Below, piece by piece: positions 25,542 to 31,522 of a stretch of DNA of 31,522 nucleotides. Below the pieces are notes generated by a model. The model was not told the DNA's origin. It saw nothing but the letters and a program-made list of their open reading frames with translations, and did no database searches. The translations under genes were made by a program, and so were the position numbers. Every line of letters starts with the position of its first letter. The stretch's first letter is position 1. Source of the DNA: Terrisporobacter sp. (GTDB lineage Bacteria > Bacillota_A > Clostridia > Peptostreptococcales > Peptostreptococcaceae); the NCBI GenBank assembly GCA_029851945.1, contig JARKUZ010000071.1, positions 1 to 31,522 on the forward strand, written 5' to 3'.

Positions 25542-25602
25542 AATATATTGTATTGAAAAAGACCAGGTGTCCGATGCCTGGCCTTTTTCAATACAATATA
25601 TT
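25542..25602. repeat. 61-nt near-perfect palindromic hairpin
   Basis: Arms 25542-25568 and 25576-25602 are 27 bp each and differ at two positions (G-U pairs on one strand), with loop GTCCGAT. The GC-rich part next to the loop is framed by AAAAAG/CTTTTT, so it could end transcription both ways, but the pairing runs 14 bp beyond what a terminator needs. A small palindromic mobile element or a processed RNA are alternatives. Confidence 0.65.
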
Positions 25603-25875
25603 AATTAAGAAACCGAGAATATAAATAAAATCAAGAATAAAAAAATAAAGGTTTTACAATTGTAATTATTCCCTGATATAAGAATTATATTCAATATATA
25701 TAATTTTTTAATTATTTTTTGTAACTTTTACTACAATATTTGTGATTTAACATAAATTGCTCGATTTTAACAGAATAATGTACTTCTTATTTAAATAAAT
25801 GTTAAAATTTCTAAAAATAAAAAATTTGAGAATAATTACAACAACATGATACAAAATAAATATGGAGGTGTTATT

Positions 25876-26379
25876 ATGATAAACTTAACTACTAAAGAAA
25901 GAATACTTTTAGAAGATGAAAAAACTCATGAACAGCTTTGTATTGCTAAATACAAAGACTATTCACAAAAGGCTAGTTGTCCTGAACTTGGAAATCTATT
26001 TTCAACTTTATCCCAAAAAGAACAGGAACATTTAGATTCTATTAATCAGATTTTAAGTGGTTCAGTTCCCAATGTAAATCAAAGTAGCGGACAACAGCAA
26101 GGTGGACCGAATTCTCAAATGGGCCAAGGATCTAACATGCCAAATCTTTGTTCTTCTAATCAAGGAAATACTATTGGTAATTCCTATGACGAACATGATA
26201 AGATACTTTGTCAAGATGCACTTTCTACTGAAAAATATGTTTCTTCTACATATAATACTACAATATTCGAATTTAAAAATACTACTATTAGACAAGTTCT
26301 AAATCATATTCAAAAAGAAGAACAAGAGCATGGCGAAAAAATTTACAATTATATGAGTCAACATGGCATGTATAACTAA
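25876..26379 (+). CDS. CotF-like spore coat protein
   Basis: 167 residues, starting at the ATG at 25876 because GGAGGTG at 25864-25870 sits before it; an in-frame ATG at 25846 has no such site. Two helical halves of ferritin-like type, each with an E-x-x-H pattern (D-E-K-T-H-E-Q and Q-E-H-L-D-S at the N-end; Q-D-A-L-S-T-E-K-Y and E-E-Q-E-H-G-E at the C-end), are joined by a Gly/Ser/Asn/Gln-rich linker at about 63-105. This layout is that of COG5577/CotF coat proteins of Bacilli and Clostridia, found in the spore coat and probably made in the mother cell late in sporulation. No clear sigma-E or sigma-K promoter could be fixed. Own terminator follows. Confidence 0.85.
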   Translation: MINLTTKERILLEDEKTHEQLCIAKYKDYSQKASCPELGNLFSTLSQKEQEHLDSINQILSGSVPNVNQSSGQQQGGPNSQMGQGSNMPNLCSSNQGNTIGNSYDEHDKILCQDALSTEKYVSSTYNTTIFEFKNTTIRQVLNHIQKEEQEHGEKIYNYMSQHGMYN

Positions 26380-26389
26380 ATTATTTTTT

Positions 26390-26418
26390 ATCCTCAGCAT
26401 TAATGTTGAGGATTTTTT
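26390..26418 (+). terminator. Rho-independent terminator after the coat-protein gene
   Basis: An 11-bp stem with one G-T pair (26390-26400 with 26403-26413) followed by a T run, about 10 bp after the stop codon. Confidence 0.75.
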
Positions 26419-26437
26419 ATTTGTAAATAAATTTTTA

Positions 26438-26466
26438 TTGATTATACTTTATACAACATGTACAAT
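26438..26466 (+). promoter_or_regulatory. Sigma-A-type promoter of the acetyltransferase gene, with inverted repeat
   Basis: TTGATT at 26438-26443 and TACAAT at 26461-26466 are spaced 17 bp, about 30 bp upstream of the start codon. An 8-bp inverted repeat TTATACAA (26449-26456) / TTGTATAA (26478-26485) straddles the -10 box and likely start point, the usual place for a repressor site. Confidence 0.45.
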
Positions 26467-26497
26467 TTTAATATATATTGTATAAGAAGGTGTTATT

Positions 26498-27076
26498 ATG
26501 AAAAAACGTATTAGATTTGCAACAATAGATGATGCTGAAAAAATATTATCTATATATGAACCATATATTAAGAATACTGCTATCACTTTTGAGTATGAAG
26601 TTCCTAGTTTAGAAGAATTTTCTAGTAGAATAAAAAATATATGTAAAGACTATCCTTATTTAGTTTATGAAGTAGATGAAAAAATTGTTGGATATGCTTA
26701 TGCCAATAGAGCTATGAGCAGAGCAGCATTTAACTGGAATGCAGAACTTTCTATATATATCGATGAAAATTATAGAGGACAAGGAGCAGGTAAAACATTA
26801 TATTCTGCTTTACTTAAGATTTTAACTCATCAGAATATCGTAAATGTATATGCTCTTGTAGTTTCTCCTAATAGTGGTAGTGAGAAACTTCATAAATACT
26901 TTGGCTTCAAGGAAATAGGTCTTCATCATAACACAGGATATAAATTAGGAAAGTGGCATGATTTATCTTATCTTTGTAAAATTATATCAAATTTTGATAA
27001 TCCGCCTAAAAAATTTATAAGTGTTAATGATATAGATAAAAACATAATTAAAAATATTCTAAGTGAATGTATATAA
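26498..27076 (+). CDS. GNAT N-acetyltransferase, phosphinothricin acetyltransferase-like
   Basis: 192 residues of the GNAT fold. The opening I-R-F-A-T-I-D-D-A-E-K-I-L-S-I-Y-E-P-Y-I and T-F-E-Y-E-V-P, then V-G-Y-A-Y-A, the acetyl-CoA loop R-G-Q-G-A-G-K at about 92-98, and S-P-N-S-G-S-E-K-L-H-K-Y-F-G-F near the end follow the Pat/MnaT group. Members acetylate phosphinothricin, methionine sulfoximine or related small amines; the natural substrate here is unknown. The C-terminal 25 residues after W-H-D-L-S-Y are an extra Lys/Ile/Asn-rich tail. AGAAGGTG is the ribosome site. The gene has its own promoter and terminator. Confidence 0.88.
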   Translation: MKKRIRFATIDDAEKILSIYEPYIKNTAITFEYEVPSLEEFSSRIKNICKDYPYLVYEVDEKIVGYAYANRAMSRAAFNWNAELSIYIDENYRGQGAGKTLYSALLKILTHQNIVNVYALVVSPNSGSEKLHKYFGFKEIGLHHNTGYKLGKWHDLSYLCKIISNFDNPPKKFISVNDIDKNIIKNILSECI

Positions 27077-27111
27077 TTTTTTATAGTTACTAATAAAAAT
27101 TATCTTAAAAT

Positions 27112-27141
27112 AAAAATAGGCTATTGCTAGCCTATTTTTTT
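27112..27141 (+). terminator. Rho-independent terminator after the acetyltransferase gene
   Basis: An 11-bp perfect stem (27112-27122 with 27129-27139) with 6-nt loop and T tail. Confidence 0.85.
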
Positions 27142-27456
27142 ATATAACCACACATAAATCTTTCAGAATTGTTAATACTTATCAAGATTTTTAAAATAAT
27201 CACTCGTGCAGTATTGAAGATGATTTATTAAATTGTATAAAAAGAAGGGATATACTCTCCTTCTAAATTAAAGTAAGATTATTTAAACTATAATCTACAT
27301 GATTATTCTACCCACTAAGGCCTATATAAATACCTAAAAAATCAAAAGTATTTTTTAATTAACCTTTATTTACATTTTTTCTCTAATACAGCATAAATTT
27401 ATTTAAATTTGTAAATTCTATATAAAAACTTAACAGTTAAAAATTAGGAGTAATAT
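27142..27456. other. Intergenic region, no gene seen
   Basis: 315 bp without a plausible coding stretch. The only structure noticed is a weak 6-bp hairpin near 27243-27265. The last part should carry the dprA-like promoter, but no box stands out from the AT-rich background. Confidence 0.5.
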
Positions 27457-28410
27457 ATGTACAATAAAGAACTAATATTAACATTATTAAATATAAATGG
27501 AATGGGAAGAAAAACAATAAACAGTTTACTAAAAGAAAATCTTCCCAAAACACTTGATTGTCATAATATTTTATATTTCATAAATAAAAACCAAATAAAT
27601 AGATTTTCTTTTCTAAAAATAGAAGATATTATTCAATCACAAAATAAAGCAAAGAATATAATTTCATATTGTATAAAAAATAAAATAAACATGATTACTA
27701 TTTTAGATAAAGATTTTCCAAGTAAATTAAAAATAATAGAGGATAACCCTGTACTTCTTTTTTACAAAGGAAATATAAATTGTATAAATTCTAGTAAATC
27801 TATTGCTATAATTGGATCTCGATTCTCTAGCTCTTATGGCGAAGAATATACAAAACAAATTAGTCAATATTTTTCAGATAGAGATTATGTAATAGTAAGC
27901 GGGCTAGCTCATGGATGTGATACTCACGCTCATAAAATATGTGTTAGTAATAATAAAAAAACCATAGCTGTACTACCTTGTGGATTTGATAAAATTTACC
28001 CAAAAGATAATATAGATTTATCTAAAGAAATTATTTTAAATAATGGATGTCTAGTAAGTGAGTATTTTCCCAGTCAACCATCTCTAAAACATCAATTTAT
28101 TGAAAGGAATCGGCTACAAAGTGCACTCTCTATTGGAATAATTGTTATAGAATGCTCTATAGATAGTGGTACTATGCATACTGTCCACTTCAGCCAAAAA
28201 CAAGATAAAGTAATAGGTTGCTGTATACCAAATAAAAATATTGATGTCAATAAAATTAATGGAAATATAAAACTCTTAAAAGATAAACTTATTACTCCTA
28301 TTTATAGTTATGATTCTTTAAATAAATTTTCTTTACTTTTAGAAAATAAAATTAATAATAGCTCAAATTTAAGTAAATATGATATACATCAACTAAAATT
28401 TTCACTTTAA
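27457..28410 (+). CDS. DprA/Smf-like DNA-processing protein, short form
   Basis: 317 residues. N-terminal helical part to about 95, then the Rossmann-type DprA core: I-A-I-I-G-S-R near 117-123, S-G-L-A-H-G-C-D-T-H-A-H-K near 148-160, A-V-L-P-C-G-F-D-K-I-Y-P, and F-I-E-R-N-R-L-Q-S-A-L-S near 220-231. DprA loads RecA onto incoming single-stranded DNA. Some key positions differ (G-I-D to G-C-D; the S-G-T-M-H-T-V region where S-G-S-L-x-T-A is usual), and the C-terminal winged-helix domain found in DprA of about 360 residues is lacking. It also stands alone instead of before topA, as is usual for dprA. It is therefore probably an extra paralogue, perhaps acquired. AGGAG precedes the ATG. Confidence 0.85.
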   Translation: MYNKELILTLLNINGMGRKTINSLLKENLPKTLDCHNILYFINKNQINRFSFLKIEDIIQSQNKAKNIISYCIKNKINMITILDKDFPSKLKIIEDNPVLLFYKGNINCINSSKSIAIIGSRFSSSYGEEYTKQISQYFSDRDYVIVSGLAHGCDTHAHKICVSNNKKTIAVLPCGFDKIYPKDNIDLSKEIILNNGCLVSEYFPSQPSLKHQFIERNRLQSALSIGIIVIECSIDSGTMHTVHFSQKQDKVIGCCIPNKNIDVNKINGNIKLLKDKLITPIYSYDSLNKFSLLLENKINNSSNLSKYDIHQLKFSL

Positions 28411-28765
28411 GTTTTTTATTATTTTAATAATTAATATAAGTTTCAATTTATATTAAGCAATTTAATTATAAAACAAAAAGAACCCATGCTTGCATGCATG
28501 AGTTCTTTTTGTAACTTTTCAATTTGTTTTAATGAGTATTGTTAAATTAAATTCAATATTACTTTATACATATATAATCTTCAATATTATCAAAAAAATA
28601 CACATTCATAAAAATTACAAATATATTTAATAGTACTAATATGAAAATATAGTAAGTTTAACATCATAAAATATACATCCTCAATTAATTAATATTATGA
28701 AGAAACAGCAACTAGAGAAACTTTCGGTTGTTTTTTTGTGGAGATATTAACTGAAATAATTAATT
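28411..28765. other. Intergenic region with a terminator and a weak hairpin
   Basis: No gene seen. It holds the terminator at 28475-28510 and, near 28703-28735, a weak 6-bp hairpin followed by a run of eight T, which could be another terminator but has no gene or clear stem to support it. Confidence 0.45.
28475..28510. terminator. Rho-independent terminator after the dprA-like gene
   Basis: A 15-bp stem with one mismatch (28475-28489 with 28496-28510), ends A-run/T-run, able to act both ways; about 65 bp after the stop codon. Confidence 0.75.
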
Positions 28766-28798
28766 AAAAATGGCATCTTTTTAAAGATGCCATTTTTT
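28766..28798 (-). terminator. Rho-independent terminator of the acetate transporter gene
   Basis: A 14-bp perfect stem (28766-28779 with 28784-28797) directly at the stop codon, with A-run and T-run ends. It can also act on the plus strand. Confidence 0.85.
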
Positions 28799-29411
28799 AA
28801 CGTTCTTTTCTAAATATACCAACTGGCTTACCTACTGACACAAATGTTCTACCAAAATGAGGATTAAGTACAGCAGCTGCAAATCCATAGAAAGAAAAAC
28901 CTGATATTAATAATTCGCTATATGCAGCTAATGTATGTCCAAAATCTGCTGCTACACCAAATGCTGAAAGTGATAATCCAATAAATAAACCATCTATTAA
29001 TAAAAATATTATAAATAAAACCGTATGAGTTTCAATTGCTCCCAAGGTCATAATTACAGAAAAGATTAAATAACCTAAATATGCAAATCCAAGCTGTCTA
29101 GGATCAGCAGTTAAAGCTAATACTTCTCCAAATACTCCAGCTTCGATTAACCACGTAAATCCAACAGCATACCAAAAGAATGCGTAGGCACCAAATGCTG
29201 TAGCACCAAAAGTATTGTTATGCTTAAAATCATTTATGCATGCTAGCAGTTGGGCAGAAGCTCCTAAAAAAATTGCCCATGGTATGACAAAAGATAAACC
29301 TGATGTTAAACCTAATTTTTGTGATGATGCTACTAGTGTTACCATTGCCAAACCGAATAATCCTAATCCAGATGGATCTGCAACCACTATTTTAACGTTT
29401 TTATTATCCAT
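28797..29411 (-). CDS. Acetate/succinate transporter, GPR1/FUN34/YaaH (AceTr) family
   Basis: 204 residues from the ATG at 29411. An in-frame ATG at 29423 is rejected because it overlaps GGAGG at 29417-29421, which is ideally placed for the second ATG. Six membrane helices are visible. Family marks: D-P-S-G-L-G-L-F-G-L-A near the N-end (the N-P-x-G-L motif, here D-P-S-G-L) and N-T-F-G-A-T-A-F-G-A-Y-A-F-F-W in the third helix region. Relatives (E. coli SatP) move acetate and succinate with protons and form hexameric channels. In an acetate-producing fermenter it may export or take up acetate. Monocistronic with a tight terminator. Confidence 0.92.
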   Translation of the reverse strand: MDNKNVKIVVADPSGLGLFGLAMVTLVASSQKLGLTSGLSFVIPWAIFLGASAQLLACINDFKHNNTFGATAFGAYAFFWYAVGFTWLIEAGVFGEVLALTADPRQLGFAYLGYLIFSVIMTLGAIETHTVLFIIFLLIDGLFIGLSLSAFGVAADFGHTLAAYSELLISGFSFYGFAAAVLNPHFGRTFVSVGKPVGIFRKER

Positions 29412-29721
29412 AAGTACCTCCATTAATCATAAATATTCTACTTATACTTATAATTTACTTTTATTAGAAAATAATACTTATTTTTATTATATTTACTTTC
29501 ATAGATTACACAATCTTAAAATAACACCCTTATTTATTTTAATTACATCAAATCACTTATTCTTTAGCAATAATCTTTTATTTTTGATTATATACTTATA
29601 TTTGTAATTTTTTATTCTATAAAAAAATCATCACCCCAAAAATTAATATATTTTATCATATCCCCTACTCTCATTACCATAACTTATAATATATTAATAT
29701 TTATATGTTGGTGGTGAGAAA
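29412..29721. other. Divergent intergenic region
   Basis: 310 bp between the divergent acetate-transporter and patatin genes. It must carry both promoters. A TATAAT-like box occurs near 29688 on the plus strand without a convincing -35. No gene or strong hairpin is seen. Confidence 0.4.
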
Positions 29722-30645
29722 ATGTATGCAGACTTAGTGTGTAAAGGTGGAGGTATAAAAGGAATAGCATTAGTTGGTGCCATTTGTTGTTTAGAAGAAT
29801 ATGGGTATGAATTTAAGAACCTTGCAGGTACTTCAGTAGGTGCAATAGTTACCTCTTTATTGGCTGTAGGATATACACCAAAAGAAATTAAAGAGATCAT
29901 GTTTAATTTAGATTATAAATCTTTTGAAGATAAAAATTTTTTACAATCAGTACCTTATATAGGTCAACTTACAAGCTTAATAGTCTCAAAAGGAATTTAT
30001 TCAGGAAACTTTATAGAAAATTTTTTAAGAGAAAAGTTCAAAGAAAAAGGTAAAACATCCTTTAAAGATATTTCAGAAAATGATAATAGTAAGCTAAAAA
30101 TTATTGCTACAGATGTAACTAATCATCAACTCATGATTTTACCAGATGATTTAGAAAAATATAATATTAACCCTTTAGATTTTGATATAGCTAGTGCTGT
30201 CAGAATGAGTATTAGTATTCCTTTCTTTTACAATCCTGTTATTTTAAATAAAAGAAAAAATCCTACTTATATTGTTGATGGTGGTTTAATTAGTAATTTT
30301 CCTATTTGGCTATTTGATGTGGAGAGTATACCTAAATGGCCTACATTTGGATTAAATTTATACGATAATGTGACTCAACCTTGTTGTAATAAGAATAATA
30401 TAAACCTTTTAAATTTTTTAATCGATGTAATTCAAACAAGTCTTTCAACTAATGAAGAAGTTTATTTTAAAGACTCTGATAGATCAAGAATTATTAACAT
30501 CCCTACACTAGGCATAAATAGCATAGATTTTAATATATCTCAAAAACAAATGATAGACTTATATAATTCAGGATATAACTCGACAAAAAAATTTTTAAAA
30601 AATTGGGATTTTGTCACTTATATAAGAAAATACAGATTTAACTGA
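29722..30645 (+). CDS. Patatin-like phospholipase
   Basis: 307-residue lipid acyl hydrolase with the patatin catalytic dyad. The oxyanion loop G-G-G-I-K-G is at 9-14, the nucleophile elbow G-T-S-V-G with Ser38 is at 36-40, and the D-G-G with catalytic Asp186 is at 186-188, followed by N-F-P. All are intact, so it should cleave acyl chains from phospholipids or related lipids. No signal peptide: it is probably cytoplasmic or loosely membrane-bound. GGTGGTGAG precedes the ATG. Patatins also serve as effectors in some anti-phage systems, but no nucleotide cyclase or sensor gene is adjacent. Followed by a decayed exosporium gene. Confidence 0.92.
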   Translation: MYADLVCKGGGIKGIALVGAICCLEEYGYEFKNLAGTSVGAIVTSLLAVGYTPKEIKEIMFNLDYKSFEDKNFLQSVPYIGQLTSLIVSKGIYSGNFIENFLREKFKEKGKTSFKDISENDNSKLKIIATDVTNHQLMILPDDLEKYNINPLDFDIASAVRMSISIPFFYNPVILNKRKNPTYIVDGGLISNFPIWLFDVESIPKWPTFGLNLYDNVTQPCCNKNNINLLNFLIDVIQTSLSTNEEVYFKDSDRSRIINIPTLGINSIDFNISQKQMIDLYNSGYNSTKKFLKNWDFVTYIRKYRFN

Positions 30646-30686
30646 AATTAAAAGATTATTTGTAGCTTTTTTATTAATTTTCATAA

Positions 30687-31151
30687 AATGTATTAGGATC
30701 TAATTTTTTTAAAGAGTTAAAATCTAAAGAATCCTCCTATGCTACTTTTTATAAAACCAAAATGTAAAAGTAAATTTAGGTGAGGATTTCCATTTTAATT
30801 TAATTAGAGTACCTACTCCAGATATAACTTTTGTAACACCTAATATAATTAATATAAGTATATCTGGCATATATCATATTTCCTACCAGATACCACTTAT
30901 AAATAAGAATAGTAATGATTACTTTGACAAACGTATAAATCTTCATATAAATAATAAATTAGAAAAACCTTCAAGTTAATTTAACTTTGATAAATCCGAA
31001 ATATTACAAGTATATATTTATATCTTAAGATATAATAACATCTATTCATGAAGGTTCTATAATTTCATTAAGATATAAGCAAAAGAACCCTTTAGAATTT
31101 GGTGTTCATAGTATGCTTACTTTAGTTTTAAGTATAATAAAAATATGTTAA
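30687..31151 (+). pseudogene. Relic of a BclA-type exosporium glycoprotein, C-terminal TNF/C1q-like domain
   Basis: Four open pieces in changing frames together rebuild one domain. They are S-Y-A-T-F-Y-K at about 30735 (compare Y-A-x-F-Y in BclA/BclB C-domains); V-K-V-N-L-G-E-D-F-H-F...P-D-I-T-F...S-G-I-Y-H-I-S-Y-Q-I (the G-x-Y-x-V-x-x-x strand); then E-G-S-I-I-S-L-R; and finally L-T-L-V-L-S-I-I-K-I-C, like the usual closing N-A-S-L-S-I-I-K-L. At least two frameshifts and stop codons separate them. No collagen-like G-x-y repeat or N-terminal part remains. Such proteins form hair-like filaments on spores. Match made by eye but in correct motif order. Confidence 0.6.
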
Positions 31152-31165
31152 TACTTTTAAATGCT

Positions 31166-31200
31166 AAAAAGTGTAGGGATTAATAAGTCCTACACTTTTT
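31166..31200. terminator. Bidirectional terminator between two relics
   Basis: A 12-bp perfect stem (31166-31177 with 31189-31200) with A-run and T-run ends. It was presumably shared by the exosporium-protein relic and the minus-strand relic beyond it. Confidence 0.8.
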
Positions 31201-31210
31201 ATTATTTGTT

Positions 31211-31455
31211 TTATATATGTTGAGGGATAGTTAGATCATCTTAAAAGTATCCCTCTGGACGTAGTTTAGATTTCCATAAACTCCTCATATTTTATTAAGT
31301 CTTCGTTTACAATATAGCCTTAAAATACTAAAAATGGCATTATAATTTAGAATAAACTATATTATAACACCAATGTTTTTAATTATTTACTTTTCAGAGA
31401 GTGTAAATTGATTTGTGCTTTGGAGTAATTCGATCCTCTATAGCAATAATATTTA
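31211..31455 (-). pseudogene. Unidentified minus-strand gene relic
   Basis: On the minus strand, pieces in different frames read as protein-like text: A-I-E-D-R-I-T-P-K-H-K-S-I-Y-T-L at about 31395-31450, G-Y-I-V-N-E-D-L-I-K-Y-E-E-F-M-E-I at about 31270-31320, and K-L-R-P-E-G-Y-F then D-D-L-T-I-P-Q-H-I near 31211-31265. Stops and shifts lie between them. They sound like one decayed gene ending at 31211, just before the shared terminator. I do not recognise the family. An 8-bp GAGGGATA/TATCCCTC inverted pair lies inside. Confidence 0.35.
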
Positions 31456-31522
31456 CTTATAATATTTGTAATACTTTATTAAATATTCATTATTTGGATA
31501 TTTATTTGTAAAATGGTAAAAC

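Larger units (their letters stand above)
25091..25875. other. Long intergenic region with two hairpins and a short relic
   Basis: About 785 bp with no intact gene. It holds a terminator facing the minus strand (25300-25335), a minus-strand open stretch without a start codon (25369-25472, ending N-I-A-T-F-K-Y-I-T-I, likely a gene relic served by that terminator) and a very long hairpin (25542-25602). The last 250 bp are extremely AT-rich and lead into the coat-protein gene. Confidence 0.5.

Noticed and set aside
25846..25875. Earlier ATG of the coat-protein gene, adding ten residues
   Set aside because: The extension contains the GGAGGTG site that fits the ATG at 25876, and it does not look like part of the family.
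28703..28735. Hairpin with T run as a further terminator
   Set aside because: Only about 6 bp can pair, and no gene ends just before it.
29412..29423. Earlier ATG of the acetate transporter gene
   Set aside because: It overlaps GGAGG, which is correctly spaced for the ATG at 29411.
29722..30645. Patatin gene as effector of a CBASS-type anti-phage system
   Set aside because: No cyclase, sensor or accessory defence gene lies beside it; neighbours are an acetate transporter and a dead exosporium gene.

Overview
The window is very AT-rich, with AT-rich codon use, strong GGAGG-type ribosome binding sites, TTG/GTG starts and many T-tailed hairpin terminators. It carries spore genes (a CotF-like coat protein, a SASP-like peptide, a BclA-type exosporium remnant) and clostridial gene families (DUF421/DUF4363 pair, C_GCAxxG_C_C protein, DUF6483-like protein). 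This points to an endospore-forming member of Clostridia, most likely Peptostreptococcaceae (relatives of Clostridioides, Paraclostridium or Romboutsia). The genus is an inference and not certain.

Layout. 1-430: the 3' end of a tyrosine integrase, six GTCAGT repeats that look like integrase arm sites, and a strong hairpin; this appears to be the edge of an integrated element abutting hfq. 442-10397: a conserved block on the minus strand, C_GCAxxG protein - miaB - mutS - mutL - miaA - hfq (tRNA A37 modification, mismatch repair, RNA chaperone), interrupted between miaB and mutS by two plus-strand genes (Nudix hydrolase, TspO-like membrane protein). 10499-13484: DUF421/DUF4363 membrane pair, a 75-bp MITE-like repeat, UV-damage endonuclease uvsE, a DUF6483-like gene and a scrap of a dicarboxylate symporter gene. 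13554-18228: a large SWIM/SNF2 helicase, a broken helical-protein gene, and a divergent cis-prenyltransferase preceded by a structured leader that ends in a terminator. 18282-21138: siroheme sulfite/nitrite reductase with a two-domain sulfurtransferase, then a tiny SASP-like gene. 21139-23570: about 2.4 kb of decayed DNA, including a recognisable helD relic. 23575-31522: HesB-like protein, orphan histidine kinase, CotF-like coat protein, GNAT acetyltransferase, short DprA, acetate transporter, patatin phospholipase, and a decayed exosporium-protein gene facing another relic.

How it fits together. The left third is housekeeping: MiaA and MiaB act successively on A37 of tRNA, MutS and MutL on mismatches, and UvsE and the SNF2 protein add further DNA-related functions. 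The reductase and sulfurtransferase probably form a sulfur-metabolism operon. The right part is a patchwork of single-gene transcription units separated by terminators and pseudogenes, as expected of a region with repeated gain and loss. No tRNA, rRNA, CRISPR array or intact insertion sequence was seen. The strongest candidate for something new is the structured, terminator-ended leader in front of a cis-prenyltransferase with altered active-site residues; the integrase arm-site cluster and the series of gene relics are the next most informative items.
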